Assembly (NCBI RefSeq): GCF_015711015.1
Contig: NZ_CP064653.1
Location: forward strand, 1,984,001 to 2,048,000
DNA from: Methylomonas sp. LL1
GTDB lineage: Bacteria > Pseudomonadota > Gammaproteobacteria > Methylococcales > Methylomonadaceae
DNA: 64,000 nucleotides
Direction of reading: 5' to 3'
The translations under genes and the position numbers were made by a program. The notes under the pieces were generated by a model. The model saw nothing but the letters and a program-made list of their open reading frames with translations, had not been told where the DNA came from and ran no database searches. Every line of letters starts with the position of its first letter. The first letter of the stretch is position 1. Below, piece after piece: positions 28,350 to 39,446 of the stretch.

Positions 28350-28673
28350 TCACGCCTCTTCCATCGTGCACATCAACGGATGATGATGCTCCCTGGAATA
28401 TTCATTAACAATATGTACCTTGGTTTCGGCCACATCTTTGGTGTAGGTGCCGCACACCCCCACGCCCTGCGTATGCACTTGCAGCATCACTTGCGTAGCT
28501 CTTTCCTGACTCATATTAAAAAAATGGGTGAGTATTTCGACCACAAAATCCATGGGTGTAAAATCATCGTTCAGCAAGATGACTTTAAACAACGGCGGTC
28601 TTTTCAGCCTCGGTTTCGCATGCTGAACAGCAATTTCGCCGTCGGAATCTTTCAAGGGATCAAAATCAGTCAT
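28350..28673 (-). CDS. clpS: ClpS N-degron adaptor of ClpA
   Basis: Binds N-terminal Leu, Phe, Trp and Tyr and hands the substrate to ClpA. The core (FKVILLNDDFTPMDFVVEIL) carries the D-D and Met residues that line the degron pocket, followed by HTQGVGVCGTYTKDVAETKV and the conserved HPLMCTMEEA end. The start at 28673 (MTDFDPLKD) gives 107 residues, close to the family norm; an in-frame start at 28697 adds eight. It is first in the clpS-clpA operon and divergent from nudJ. Confidence 0.96.
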   Translation of the reverse strand: MTDFDPLKDSDGEIAVQHAKPRLKRPPLFKVILLNDDFTPMDFVVEILTHFFNMSQERATQVMLQVHTQGVGVCGTYTKDVAETKVHIVNEYSREHHHPLMCTMEEA

Positions 28674-28797
28674 GTTCCATATTAGCCTATGTATCACAGA
28701 GTTCTAAAATAGCGTCTTCATTGCCAAATTTCAATCTTTACCCACATAAAAAACAATTCGCGTAAAATAAGCAGCTTTATCGTCTTTCCGGGAAGTC

Positions 28798-29253
28798 ATG
28801 GTTTGGAAACCACATGTCACCGTTGCCGCTGTCATTGAAAAAGACGGCCATTTTTTACTGGTTGAAGAGACAACGGACAATGGCCTTGCGTTCAATCAAC
28901 CCGCCGGCCATCTTGAACCGGGCGAAGATCTGATTAGCGCCGTCAAACGCGAAGTAGAAGAAGAAACCGCCTGGCAATTCGAACCGGAAGCGATAGTGGC
29001 GATACAGCTTTGGCGCCGAACGCCCGACCACCCCAGTTTCGTCCGCTTTTGTTTTACCGGCAATGTGCATAATCATAACCCAAACCGAAAACTCGATGCG
29101 GACATCGTAGCAACTCATTGGTTGAGCCGCGATCAAATTACAACCCAACAGTCCCATTTGCGCAGCCCCTTGGTGTTGATCTGCGTCGACGAATACCTTA
29201 AAGGCCGGCGCTATCCACTTTCAATTTTACAGTCCTATCTCGATCTAGCATGA
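28798..29253 (+). CDS. nudJ: Nudix phosphatase NudJ
   Basis: Nudix hydrolase acting on HMP-PP and other nucleoside or thiamine-precursor pyrophosphates in E. coli. The Nudix box is complete at about 38-60 ([20 protein letters not shown], then TAW); the E-E-T-A-W ending is typical of NudJ. The 151-residue length also fits. Its stop overlaps the mnmA start (ATGA), repeating the nudJ-mnmA pairing of enterobacteria. Exact substrate here is inferred. Confidence 0.92.
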   Translation: MVWKPHVTVAAVIEKDGHFLLVEETTDNGLAFNQPAGHLEPGEDLISAVKREVEEETAWQFEPEAIVAIQLWRRTPDHPSFVRFCFTGNVHNHNPNRKLDADIVATHWLSRDQITTQQSHLRSPLVLICVDEYLKGRRYPLSILQSYLDLA

Positions 29254-30347
29254 GCAAACACATCATCGTCGGCATGTCCGGCGGCGTCGATTCTTCCGTC
29301 ACTGCTTTAGCCCTGCAAGAACAAGGCCATAAAGTCACGGGTTTGTTCATGAAAAACTGGGAGGAAGACGACGGCACCGAATATTGTACGGCAATGCAAG
29401 ATTTGGCCGATGCGCAGCAGGTTTGCGACACACTGGGCATCGAATTAAAGACCGTCAACTTCGCCGCCGAATACTGGGACGAAGTGTTTGAAGTGTTTTT
29501 GTCGGAGTTTAAAGCCGGCCGCACCCCCAATCCCGACATTCTTTGTAACAAACATGTCAAATTTAGGGCATTTTTGAACTACGCGATCGAAGACCTGGGC
29601 GCCGAATACATCGCCACCGGCCACTACGCCCGAGTGCGCGAACAAGACGGCGAGTTTCAATTATTGAAAGGCCTGGATCCCAACAAGGAACAAAGTTATT
29701 TCTTATATGCGATGGGCCAAAAAGCCTTGTCACGCACCCTGTTCCCCATTGGCCATCTGCACAAACCGGAAATCCGGGCAATGGCGGACAGAGCAGGTTT
29801 CGCCAACAGCCGCAAGAAAGACAGCACCGGCATCTGCTTCATCGGCGAACGCAAATTCAAGGAATTCCTCCAACGCTACCTGCCCCACCAACCCGGCGAA
29901 ATGCGCACGCCCGAGGGCAAATACATAGCCCAACACCACGGCCTGATGTACTACACACTGGGCCAACGCCAAGGCTTAGGGATTGGTGGCGTCAAGGACG
30001 CACCGGATGAACCCTGGTTCGTACTGGAAAAAGACCTGGACAATAACGTTTTGATCGTTGGCCAGGGCCACGACCACCCGTTGATGCTGCACAACACCCT
30101 GGAAGCCGGGCAATTGGACTGGTGCGGCAGCCAACCCTTGACCGAAACCATCCGCTGCGCCGCCAAGACCCGCTACCGCCAGCCCGATCAGGATTGCGTC
30201 GTCGAACCGATGGACGGAGGCTTGCGCGTTAAGGTCAGCTTCGATGAACAGCAACGGGCGATTACACCGGGGCAATCGGTGGTGTTTTATCAGAGCGAGG
30301 TTTGTTTGGGTGGTGGGATAATTGAGGCCAAGTACAATGAAAATTAA
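29250..30347 (+). CDS. mnmA: tRNA 2-thiouridylase MnmA
   Basis: Thiolates U34 of Lys, Glu and Gln tRNAs with sulfur passed by the Tus relay. The ATP-pyrophosphatase loop ([13 protein letters not shown]) is at the N-terminus. The two catalytic cysteines are in [11 protein letters not shown] (near residue 100) and [12 protein letters not shown] (near 197). The C-terminal beta-barrel ends [14 protein letters not shown]. The 365-residue length is normal. Normally followed by hflD and purB; here the last 11 bases overlap the start of an AAA ATPase gene instead. Confidence 0.97.
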   Translation: MSKHIIVGMSGGVDSSVTALALQEQGHKVTGLFMKNWEEDDGTEYCTAMQDLADAQQVCDTLGIELKTVNFAAEYWDEVFEVFLSEFKAGRTPNPDILCNKHVKFRAFLNYAIEDLGAEYIATGHYARVREQDGEFQLLKGLDPNKEQSYFLYAMGQKALSRTLFPIGHLHKPEIRAMADRAGFANSRKKDSTGICFIGERKFKEFLQRYLPHQPGEMRTPEGKYIAQHHGLMYYTLGQRQGLGIGGVKDAPDEPWFVLEKDLDNNVLIVGQGHDHPLMLHNTLEAGQLDWCGSQPLTETIRCAAKTRYRQPDQDCVVEPMDGGLRVKVSFDEQQRAITPGQSVVFYQSEVCLGGGIIEAKYNEN

Positions 30348-31659
30348 CAAGTTAACACTAGAAAATTTTCGTTGTTTTGCAAAATATGAACTCAGTCTTT
30401 CTGATCGCATTACCTTGCTAATAGGCAATAATGGCGCTGGTAAAACGGCTATTTTAGACGCTCTTGCTTCAACCATTAGTGAATTTCTAGACGGGTTTCC
30501 CAGTGATGGCAATATATTAGAAAAAGATAAACGACCAGCCCAAGTAGACGATATTCGCCACGAATTTATAACATTAGGTCAAGATACAAAAAAAGAACGT
30601 AGCGCTTACACCTTATTGAGTGCTGAAGGCATAGTCGATAATGAAGAAATCAGCTGGTTTTTCTCCATAAAACTACATAGCTCTTTTAAGCAAACGGATA
30701 CATCGGCATCAATTCGAAACATTGCCCATCGATATTTCAACAAAATAACTGAAATAGACACCTATTTACCCATAATTGCATATTATGGAACGGGGCGATT
30801 ATGGAAGAAAATCGATGATAAAGAATTGGAAACACTGAGCCCGGATTCCCGCTTAGCTGGCTATAGAAGCTGTCTAAACCCAGCCTCCGATTTAGAGCAA
30901 TTATTCCGCTGGTTTAAAACCCAAGAAATTATCGCCTTACAAAAACAAGAAAAACGTCATACATTGGAAGCGGTAAGGAATGCCATCGTCGAAATGATTC
31001 CCGAAGCCAAACGCGCTTGGTGGAATTTCGAATGGGATCAGATGTTCATCGAAACAACGATTCAAGACACCCCCCAATCCATCCCCTTCCACCTACTCAG
31101 TGACGGCTACCGCAACATGATAGGCATGGTCGCCGACATCGCCTACCGCATGGCGACACTGAATCCGCAACTGGAAGCCGAGGTCATCAAGCAAACCGAA
31201 GGCATAGTCTTGATTGACGAAATTGACCTGCATTTGCACCCGAAATGGCAACGGGAAGTCGTTGGCCGCTTATTAGAAACCTTCCCGAAAGTGCAATTCG
31301 TCGCCAGCAGCCATTCGCCGTTTATTATCCAGTCGCTATATGGCCGTGAAGATTGTTTACTTTGGGATTTGGAGAAAGAAGCGCCATTATCTATTGAAAG
31401 CAAAAGTATCGAAGATATTGCCGAAAATCAGCAAGGCGTGGAAATCCCTCAGCAAAGCCAACGTTTCCTGGCAATGGAAAAAACCGCCGAGGAATATTAC
31501 CGGGTATTAAAACAAATTCCTCCGGCTAGTGACGATGAAAAGCAACGTTTAAAACAACGCCTCGATGAGTTATTATTGCCATTTAGCGACGATCCGGCAT
31601 TTCAGGCGTTTTTAAAGATGGAACGAGAAGCAGCTCTTCCCACTGACGAATTGAAATAG
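30337..31659 (+). CDS. AAA family ATPase, PtuA-like (putative Septu defence subunit)
   Basis: A 440-residue AAA_21/COG3950-like ATPase. It starts [20 protein letters not shown] and has Walker A at 30-37 (GNNGAGKT), a signature-like [16 protein letters not shown], Walker [12 protein letters not shown] near 290, and the switch histidine in [11 protein letters not shown]. These features fit the ABC/SMC-like ATPases of defence systems such as PtuA of Septu. The HNH partner one base downstream strengthens this. Its ATG lies within mnmA, an 11-base overlap that suggests co-transcription with the housekeeping operon. The sequence is visibly A/T-richer than its neighbours, consistent with transfer. 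No TOPRIM domain is seen, arguing against Gabija GajA or OLD nucleases. A role in defence is inferred, not shown. Confidence 0.75.
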   Translation: MKINKLTLENFRCFAKYELSLSDRITLLIGNNGAGKTAILDALASTISEFLDGFPSDGNILEKDKRPAQVDDIRHEFITLGQDTKKERSAYTLLSAEGIVDNEEISWFFSIKLHSSFKQTDTSASIRNIAHRYFNKITEIDTYLPIIAYYGTGRLWKKIDDKELETLSPDSRLAGYRSCLNPASDLEQLFRWFKTQEIIALQKQEKRHTLEAVRNAIVEMIPEAKRAWWNFEWDQMFIETTIQDTPQSIPFHLLSDGYRNMIGMVADIAYRMATLNPQLEAEVIKQTEGIVLIDEIDLHLHPKWQREVVGRLLETFPKVQFVASSHSPFIIQSLYGREDCLLWDLEKEAPLSIESKSIEDIAENQQGVEIPQQSQRFLAMEKTAEEYYRVLKQIPPASDDEKQRLKQRLDELLLPFSDDPAFQAFLKMEREAALPTDELK

Positions 31660-31660
31660 C

Positions 31661-32368
31661 ATGCGTCCAGTTTTCCGTGAAGATACTCCAGTCGATACTA
31701 GGGGTAATAAAATACTATTCAAGCATTACCGAGATGCAGCCCCCATTTTAAAAGATAGGTTGGGTAAATATTGTTCATACTGTGAGTTGAAGTTTCCACA
31801 AACACATGTTGAACATATTCAACCCAAAAGTCTGGAACCGCAATTAGAAAATGCCTGGAATAACTTCCTGCTTGCTTGCCCGATGTGTAACGGCATTAAA
31901 AACGACTCAAATATTAATAGCAGCAACTTAAATGACTTTTTCTGGCCGGAAAAAGACAATACCTTTATACCGTTCGTCTACGAGAAAGATCGTGCGCCGC
32001 AAATTTGCAGCCAATTGAGTGACAATCTAAAAGCGATTGCTGAAAGAACGCTGCTATTAACCGGACTGGACAGAGAACCTACGCATCCGAAATTCAATAT
32101 CAGAACCGACGAACGCTGGCACGAACGCAACACGGCGTGGGGAAAAGCAGAGCGAGCGAAATTCAACCTGCAACGACACCCCACAAATGCCATGCGCGAG
32201 CAAATTATCGATACCGCCACCAGCACCGGCTTCTGGTCAATTTGGATGACGGTATTCCAAGACGACGTCGACATGCGCCGTCGTTTAATCGAAGCTTTCC
32301 CCGGCACTTGCTCCAGCAGTTTCGATGCCGATACCCAACCAATTTCACGCCCCGGCGGTCAGATTTAA
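31661..32368 (+). CDS. HNH endonuclease, PtuB-like (putative Septu nuclease)
   Basis: A 235-residue HNH nuclease. Zinc-type cysteines C38 and C41 (YCSYCELKF), the catalytic-type H52 in VEHIQPKS, and C73/C76 with N77 and K80 (CPMCNGIKND) make a complete HNH core resembling the TIGR02646/PtuB group found with retrons and Septu. It starts one base after the AAA ATPase stop, so the pair is co-translated. The C-terminal about 120 residues (DEREPTH-like region, then WHERNTAWGKAE, FWSIWMTVFQDDVDMR) have no motif I know. It would be the effector cutting DNA or RNA once the ATPase senses infection, by analogy with Septu. Confidence 0.75.
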   Translation: MRPVFREDTPVDTRGNKILFKHYRDAAPILKDRLGKYCSYCELKFPQTHVEHIQPKSLEPQLENAWNNFLLACPMCNGIKNDSNINSSNLNDFFWPEKDNTFIPFVYEKDRAPQICSQLSDNLKAIAERTLLLTGLDREPTHPKFNIRTDERWHERNTAWGKAERAKFNLQRHPTNAMREQIIDTATSTGFWSIWMTVFQDDVDMRRRLIEAFPGTCSSSFDADTQPISRPGGQI

Positions 32369-32411
32369 TCTAACCGCCAAAGCCAAACCATTTTTAGTTT
32401 TAGAAATTTAG

Positions 32412-33797
<1,386 letters not shown>

Positions 33798-33814
33798 AAA
33801 TCAGGACCGGGTTT

Positions 33815-35044
33815 TTGCTCAATTTCATCTGGATATTCTTCTTCCTGAGCGCCTTCGCCACTGCCGTCTTCAAGCTGCTGGTGCTGGGCGACACCCAGGT
33901 GTTTTCCGAATTGATGACGGCCATGTTCAGCCTGTCCAAGACCGCATTCGAGATTTCGCTGGGACTGAGCGGCGTGCTGGCCTTGTGGCTGGGCATCATG
34001 AAAATCGGCGAACATAGCGGTTTCATTGATCTATTGACCAAGGCGTTGAATCCGCTGTTCAGCCGGCTGATGCCGGAGATACCCAAGGATCATCCGGCGC
34101 TGGGCGCGATGGTGATGAACATCGCCGCCAACATGCTGGGGCTGGACAACGCCGCGACGCCGATGGGCATCAAGGCCATGCAGGAAATGCAGACCTTGAA
34201 TCCGCAGCCCGAGCGGGCCAGCGATGCGCAGATATTGTTTTTGGTGATCAATACCTCGTCGGTGACGCTGTTTCCGGTGACGATCTTCGCTTACCGGGCT
34301 CAGCTCGGCGCGGCCAATCCGACCGACGTGTTCATCCCAATATTGATCGCCACCTACATGTCGACGCTGACCGGCTTGCTGGCGGTCGCCGCCGTGCAGA
34401 AGATCAATCTGTTGGACAAGGTGGTACTGGCTTATCTGGGCGGTATTACTGCCGTGGTCGGCGGCATACTGGCTTATTTCGCCGGGCTGGATCAGGCGGA
34501 AATGTTGCAACAATCGGCCTTGGTCAGCCACGTGATTTTGTTCAGTCTGGTTGTTTCCTTCATCGCCGCCGCAGCCTACAAACAGCTGAACGCTTACGAG
34601 TTGTTCGTCGAAGGCGCCAAACACGGTTTTCAGACGGCGATCACCATCATTCCCTATCTGGTGGCGATGCTGGTGGCATTCGGGGTGTTCCGGGCCAGCG
34701 GGTCGCTGGAATTGATCACCGACGGCGTGAGGTTGCTGGTCAATTATGCCGGCATCGACAACCGTTTCATCGACGGCTTGCCGACCGCATTGATGAAGCC
34801 GTTCAGCGGCAGCGGCGCGCGGGCGATGATGATAGACACCATGCAGACCCACGGCGCCGATTCGTTCGCAGGCCGCTTGGCATCGGTGGTGCAAGGCAGT
34901 ACCGAGACCACGTTTTATGTGCTGGCGGTGTATTTCGGCGCGGTGAACATAAAACAGATACGCCATGCCGCCGCCTGCGGCGTCATCGCCGACCTCGGCG
35001 GAATTATTTCCGCGATTTTGGTGACTTATTGGTTTTTTGGTTAA
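33815..35044 (+). CDS. SpmA/SpmB-like fused membrane protein (nucleoside-recognition 'Gate' domains)
   Basis: A 409-residue polytopic membrane protein with two Gate/nucleoside-recognition domains, equivalent to spore maturation proteins SpmA and SpmB joined in one chain, as is common in Proteobacteria. Conserved parts include MNIAANMLGLDNAATPMGIKAM (in part), NTSSVTLFPVTIFAYRAQ, and the C-terminal GSGARAMMIDTM and VVQGSTETTFYVLAVYFG. The start is a TTG at 33815 with GGA about 8 bases upstream, 18 bases after purB; the longer open frame inside purB is not real. Substrate is unknown, and the sporulation name is historical. Confidence 0.85.
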   Translation: MLNFIWIFFFLSAFATAVFKLLVLGDTQVFSELMTAMFSLSKTAFEISLGLSGVLALWLGIMKIGEHSGFIDLLTKALNPLFSRLMPEIPKDHPALGAMVMNIAANMLGLDNAATPMGIKAMQEMQTLNPQPERASDAQILFLVINTSSVTLFPVTIFAYRAQLGAANPTDVFIPILIATYMSTLTGLLAVAAVQKINLLDKVVLAYLGGITAVVGGILAYFAGLDQAEMLQQSALVSHVILFSLVVSFIAAAAYKQLNAYELFVEGAKHGFQTAITIIPYLVAMLVAFGVFRASGSLELITDGVRLLVNYAGIDNRFIDGLPTALMKPFSGSGARAMMIDTMQTHGADSFAGRLASVVQGSTETTFYVLAVYFGAVNIKQIRHAAACGVIADLGGIISAILVTYWFFG

Positions 35045-35052
35045 TTTTTCCG

Positions 35053-35089
35053 GTGGACGATGCATGACGCTATGCTTATGCACCCTACG
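35053..35089 (-). repeat. Palindromic repeat element, family 2, degenerate copy
   Basis: On the - strand this reads GTAGGGTGCATAAGCATAGC then GTCATGCATCG, matching the common GTAGGGTGCATAAGC...CATGCACC repeat class. One arm is degenerate. Related to the palindrome inside the cas operon at 12978-13011. Confidence 0.55.
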
Positions 35090-35116
35090 CTTTATTGATT
35101 CTACATTTCAAACAAC

Positions 35117-36406
35117 ATGCAAATCCATTTAAAGACCCTGGGCTGCCGGCTGAACGAAGCAGAATTGGAAACCTGGGCGCAAGCCTTTCAGGCCCAAGGC
35201 CACGCTATCACCCGTAATTTGAGCGACGCGCAACTGGTGATCATCAATTCCTGCGCGGTGACCCAGGACGCGGTAAAAAAATCCAAGCAAATGATACGCC
35301 GCATCCACCGCGACAATCCGCAAGCCAAACTGGTGGTCAGCGGCTGTTACGCGACGCTGAATGAGGAAGAAGCCGCGCAATTGATGGGCGTGGACTTGAT
35401 CGTCGGCAACAAGGACAAGAACCAATTGGTCGAAAAAACCCTGGCCGAGCTGAATCTGGACAGCATGCCGGCGATGTCGACTGAACCCGGCGAAGTCTCG
35501 CTGTTCAGCCGCGGCCGCCAACGCGCCTTCGTCAAAGTCCAGGACGGCTGCCGTTACCGTTGCACCTTCTGCATCGTCACCGTCGCTCGCGGCGAGGAAA
35601 GCAGCCGGCCTATTCAAGCTGTTATCGACGAAATCAACAATCTGCACAGCCAAGGCATCAACGAAGCCATCATCACCGGCGTGCATCTGGGCGGTTATGG
35701 CAGCGACATCGACAGCAATCTGGTCGAGCTGATTAGCGAAATTCTGGATAAAACCCAGATTCCACGCCTGCGCATGGGCTCCTTGGAACCTTGGGAATTG
35801 CCGGACGGTTTCTTCGAGTTATTCAAAAATCCACGATTGATGCCGCATCTGCATCTGCCCTTGCAAAGCGGTAGCGACAGCGTGTTGAAACGCATGGCCA
35901 GACGCTGCAAGACCGAAGAGTTCAGCCAGATCGTCGATCTAGCCCGAAAAACCATCCCGCATTTCAACATCACCACCGACATCATCGTCGGCTTTCCCGG
36001 CGAGACGGAACAGGAATGGCAGGAAAGTTATGACTACATCAAAGCTATAGGTTTCGGCCACATCCATATCTTCAGCTATTCGCCGCGCGAAGGCACCGCA
36101 GCGGCTGCATTTCCCAACCCAGTCAGCCAGGAAATCAAGAAACAGCGTAGCAAGCAATTGCATGAACTGGCGGAAACCATGAAGCAGGCATTTATCGCCG
36201 AAAACATCGGCACACGAGTCAATGTGCTATGGGAAGGTCAAACGGAAAAATTGGACAACGGCCAAATGCGCTATTTCGGCTATACCCCGAATTATTTGCG
36301 AGTGGCTTGCGATGTGACAAGCGGAACCGAACTGGAAAACCGGACGCTACCGGCCAAATTGCTTCGAGCCGATTCAGGGTTTATCGCCGTTGATCGGATA
36401 GACTAA
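35117..36406 (+). CDS. mtaB: tRNA t6A37 methylthiotransferase MtaB
   Basis: Radical-SAM enzyme that converts t6A37 to ms2t6A37 in tRNAs. The UPF0004 N-terminal domain begins MQIHLKTLGCRLNEAELETW with further cluster cysteines in NSCAVTQDA and SGCYAT. The radical-SAM motif is CRYRCTFC near 144-151, followed by ITGVHLGGYG. HIHIFSYSPREGT is conserved in the family. The TLGCRLNEAE start distinguishes MtaB from MiaB (typically GCQMN). The 429-residue length fits. Ends at a strong bidirectional terminator shared with mlaA. Confidence 0.92.
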   Translation: MQIHLKTLGCRLNEAELETWAQAFQAQGHAITRNLSDAQLVIINSCAVTQDAVKKSKQMIRRIHRDNPQAKLVVSGCYATLNEEEAAQLMGVDLIVGNKDKNQLVEKTLAELNLDSMPAMSTEPGEVSLFSRGRQRAFVKVQDGCRYRCTFCIVTVARGEESSRPIQAVIDEINNLHSQGINEAIITGVHLGGYGSDIDSNLVELISEILDKTQIPRLRMGSLEPWELPDGFFELFKNPRLMPHLHLPLQSGSDSVLKRMARRCKTEEFSQIVDLARKTIPHFNITTDIIVGFPGETEQEWQESYDYIKAIGFGHIHIFSYSPREGTAAAAFPNPVSQEIKKQRSKQLHELAETMKQAFIAENIGTRVNVLWEGQTEKLDNGQMRYFGYTPNYLRVACDVTSGTELENRTLPAKLLRADSGFIAVDRID

Positions 36407-36435
36407 AAAACAAACCGATCACGAAATCCGCGCAT

Positions 36436-36473
36436 AAAAAAGCCGCGAAGCCAATAAAACTGCGCGGCTTTTA
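36436..36473. terminator. Bidirectional terminator between mtaB and mlaA
   Basis: An A tract, then AGCCGCG, a 15-base loop, CGCGGCT and a T tract. It has T runs on the correct side for both strands, ideal for two convergent genes. Confidence 0.85.
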
Positions 36474-36494
36474 GTTTTCTAACCGAATGACCGT

Positions 36495-37280
36495 TTAGTA
36501 CGGATTGGGATTAATCGGGCCGTAGCCTTCGTCTTTCAGTTCTTCAAATTTCAGTACATCGTCTTCCGACACATTACCGTCATTGACTAAATAGTTACGG
36601 TTGGAAAGATAGGCATCCCGGAAAAACTGATAACGGTCAAGTGCTCCTTCGGTCGCTACCTTTTCCATTCCCAACAAATCGGCTCGGGTATCGATTGCTT
36701 TTACAGCGCCGCCGCCTATCGATACGGCCGCGCCTATCCATTCCGGATTCAGATAGATACCCGCATAGGTCAATGGATTCATGGCCGCATCGCCAATCAA
36801 CCCGGTGAGCCCGCGCGGCGAACTAGGCCCGAAAAAAGGCAGTACCAGATAAGGACCGGTCGGCAGGCCCCAAACACCCAGCGTCTGGTCGAAATCTTCA
36901 TTGTGCTTAGGCAGATCAATCATGCTACCGACATCGACCAACCCAGCCACGCCAGCGGTAGTGTTAACCAAAAAGCGGGCGGCATCCATACCGGACAGTA
37001 AAAACTTACCTTGCAAGGCATTATTGGTACAAACGCCAATATCATTGATATTACTAAAAAAGTTTGTCACACCTTGATCGACAAAGTCCGGCGTGATCCA
37101 TTGATAACCCTTGGCGACCGGTTTCATCACATAATCGTCGACGCCGTCGTTAAACGACTGCATACTCCGGTTCCAGCTTTCCCAAGGATCCTTGGGATCC
37201 GCCGTTTGAACTGTTGCGCACCCACTCAACAAAGCCATCACGCCGACAGCGGCGAACAAACCTGTTTTCCTGACTTGCAT
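36495..37280 (-). CDS. mlaA: MlaA (VacJ) outer-membrane lipoprotein
   Basis: Outer-membrane part of the Mla system, which removes mislocalised phospholipids from the outer leaflet. A lipoprotein signal with lipobox (FAAVGVMALLSGC) precedes DPWESWNRSMQSFNDGVDDY, PDFVDQGVTNFFSNINDIG, and the family's GLPTGPYLVLPFFGPSSPRG. The 261-residue length is typical. The other Mla genes are not nearby, which is usual for mlaA. Confidence 0.95.
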   Translation of the reverse strand: MQVRKTGLFAAVGVMALLSGCATVQTADPKDPWESWNRSMQSFNDGVDDYVMKPVAKGYQWITPDFVDQGVTNFFSNINDIGVCTNNALQGKFLLSGMDAARFLVNTTAGVAGLVDVGSMIDLPKHNEDFDQTLGVWGLPTGPYLVLPFFGPSSPRGLTGLIGDAAMNPLTYAGIYLNPEWIGAAVSIGGGAVKAIDTRADLLGMEKVATEGALDRYQFFRDAYLSNRNYLVNDGNVSEDDVLKFEELKDEGYGPINPNPY

Positions 37281-37370
37281 AAGTTTTACCTCATCACCTG
37301 ATTATTGTTTAAAGCTGCCTAAAACTCACGTAACATACCATACAAACGACTTTCGCAATCATCCCAAAAC

Positions 37371-37997
37371 ATGGAAATCCGCCATAATCCGCTCGGCAAC
37401 CGCTTTAGGGGCTATTTACCCGTCATCATAGACATAGAAACCGCCGGCTTCAACGCCAAAAAGAATCCACTGCTGGAAATAGCCGCCATTATTGTTGAAC
37501 AAGATGATGAAGGCTGGTTAGGCATTACCGAAAAGCACCACTGCAACATCATTCCTTTCAAAAATTCGGAACTCGATCAGGCGGCGTTAAAATTTACCGG
37601 CATCGACCCTTACCACCCATTCCGGATGGCGATCGATGAAAAGGAAGCCTTGAATCAACTGTTTAAACCTATCAAGGCAGCGGTCAAACGCAACGAATGC
37701 AAGAGGGCAATTTTAGTCGGCCACAATCCGGCATTTGATATAAATTTTCTGAATGCCGCCATCGAGCGTACCCAGAACAAACGCAGCCCGTTTCACCCCT
37801 TCAGCAGTTTCGATACCGCGACCTTGGGCGGACTGGTATTTGGTCAAACCGTGCTGGCCAAGATTGCCGAAGCCGCCGGACTGGAATGGGATAATCAGCG
37901 TGCCCACTCGGCGCTATATGACGCCGAACAGACCGCCGAATTATTTTGCATCATCTACAATCGTTGGAAGAAACTATTGGCCTTCGAAGCCCCATAA
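37371..37997 (+). CDS. rnt: Ribonuclease T
   Basis: 3'-5' exoribonuclease that trims tRNA and other stable RNA 3' ends. DEDDh motifs are complete: VIIDIETAGFN (Exo I), VGHNPAFDINFL (Exo II) and HSALYDAEQTAEL (Exo III). N-terminal NRFRGYLPV and DTATLGGLVFGQTVL are family-specific. It is 208 residues long. Divergent from mlaA and convergent with grxD. Confidence 0.96.
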   Translation: MEIRHNPLGNRFRGYLPVIIDIETAGFNAKKNPLLEIAAIIVEQDDEGWLGITEKHHCNIIPFKNSELDQAALKFTGIDPYHPFRMAIDEKEALNQLFKPIKAAVKRNECKRAILVGHNPAFDINFLNAAIERTQNKRSPFHPFSSFDTATLGGLVFGQTVLAKIAEAAGLEWDNQRAHSALYDAEQTAELFCIIYNRWKKLLAFEAP

Positions 37998-38033
37998 CAG
38001 GCACGCCCGAGCGTACCTTAGGCAAGCCAAATT

Positions 38034-38345
38034 TTATTGCGCCGCAGCGAGCATGGTTTGCAGTTCGCCTTTATTAAACAAGTCGATCACGATATCGCAA
38101 CCACCGACCAATTCGGCCTTGATGTATAGCTGCGGATAGGTCGGCCAATTGGAATATTCCTTCAAGGCTTCGCGCAACTCCGGTTCTTCAAAGATATTGA
38201 TCGCCCGGTAACTGGCATCACAGGCTTGCAACACCTGTACGACCTTGCTGGAAAAACCGCACTGCGGAAAATCAGGGGTGCCCTTCATATACAAAACCAC
38301 CGGCTGACTGGCAAGTTGTTCCTGAATTCTTTCGACTACGCTCAT
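38034..38345 (-). CDS. grxD: Monothiol glutaredoxin (Grx4 type)
   Basis: CGFS-type glutaredoxin that carries [2Fe-2S] clusters with GSH. The active site is in GTPDFPQCGFSSKV, with the conserved NWPTYPQLYI and GGCDIV loops for glutathione. The start at 38345 (MSVVERIQEQL) gives 103 residues; an in-frame GTG at 38354 adds three. Isolated by short gaps from rnt and holA. Confidence 0.96.
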   Translation of the reverse strand: MSVVERIQEQLASQPVVLYMKGTPDFPQCGFSSKVVQVLQACDASYRAINIFEEPELREALKEYSNWPTYPQLYIKAELVGGCDIVIDLFNKGELQTMLAAAQ

Positions 38346-38427
38346 GATTAACACTCAATCCAAAATTAATGATTGAGAAATTTTAGCAAGAATACGGTTG
38401 TTTTAATACCGGCAAGGCGTTGAATCT

Positions 38428-39444
38428 TTATTTGGCTGGTGCAGGCTGACAGAACTTTAAACAAATCAAAAACAAACTTTCCCAGCTATCGCCGCTTAAC
38501 TGACCCTTGATTTGTTGATCCGCATCGGCACTAGCCTCGAGCACGGATTGCAATTTAGCAATAGTCAGTCGCCGAATGGCATCTTGCACTAATTGCTTGC
38601 GCTTATCCCAGATTTGATATTTTTTGAACACGGCCTCTTGATGAGTCCCCTGCTTAAGCTCCGCCTTGATATTAAGCAAAACTCTAGTTTCGCGACTCAG
38701 CGCCCACAACACGACCGCGGACGCGATCCCTTCCGCTTTTAGGCCATTTAGAATTTTAACGGCCCGATTAAGCTTGCCGGCCAGCAAGGCATCCATCAAC
38801 TTGAACACATCGAATCGGGCACTATCGGCCACGGCATCTTCAATTAGGGCCTTACCTATTTTTGCTTGCCCATGAAGAATATACAGTTTTTCAATTTCTT
38901 GGGCGGCGGCTAACAAATTGCCTTCTATTCGAGCCGCCAAACTTTTAACCGCATCCGGCTCCAGTCGCATGCCCTTGCGTTCGGCCCTGCGTTGCAACCA
39001 ATTCAGCAAATCCTGTCCCTGCAGGGGCCAAACCTGCACAACAGTACCGGCATGATCGATAGCCTGAAACCACTGCGATTTTTGGGCCGCCGAATCCAGC
39101 TTGCCGGCCGTGATTAACAAAATGGTTTCCGCCGGCAAATGTTGGCAATACTGGATCAAGGCCTTAGCGCCTTCAGCGCCCGGCTTGGCGGAAGGCAATC
39201 GCAGATCAATCAGCTTTTTTTCGGCAAAAATCGATAGGGAATCGGCTTCTAGCGCCAGTTGCGGCCATTCATTTCCCTGCTCTATGCCGATGACCTCGCG
39301 CACCGAATAATCGGCTTGCCTTGCCGCGAACCGTATCGCGTCCGCTGCTTCCCCCAGTTGCAAGGGTTCATCGCCGCTGATCAAATAAACCGGCTGTAAT
39401 CCGTTCTTTAGCGTGGTTTCCAGTTGATCCGGCTTAACACGCAT
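38428..39444 (-). CDS. holA: DNA polymerase III delta subunit
   Basis: Clamp-loader subunit that opens the beta sliding clamp. The start (MRVKPDQLETTLKNGLQPVYLISGDEPLQL, in parts) carries the family's L-I-S-G-D-E-P-L-Q motif. Later stretches (LDLR-like IDLRLPSAKPG, EGNLLAAAQEIEKL) also match HolA. It is 338 residues and lies 2 bases after lptE, in the usual leuS-lptE-holA order. Confidence 0.94.
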   Translation of the reverse strand: MRVKPDQLETTLKNGLQPVYLISGDEPLQLGEAADAIRFAARQADYSVREVIGIEQGNEWPQLALEADSLSIFAEKKLIDLRLPSAKPGAEGAKALIQYCQHLPAETILLITAGKLDSAAQKSQWFQAIDHAGTVVQVWPLQGQDLLNWLQRRAERKGMRLEPDAVKSLAARIEGNLLAAAQEIEKLYILHGQAKIGKALIEDAVADSARFDVFKLMDALLAGKLNRAVKILNGLKAEGIASAVVLWALSRETRVLLNIKAELKQGTHQEAVFKKYQIWDKRKQLVQDAIRRLTIAKLQSVLEASADADQQIKGQLSGDSWESLFLICLKFCQPAPAK

Positions 39445-39446
39445 GT

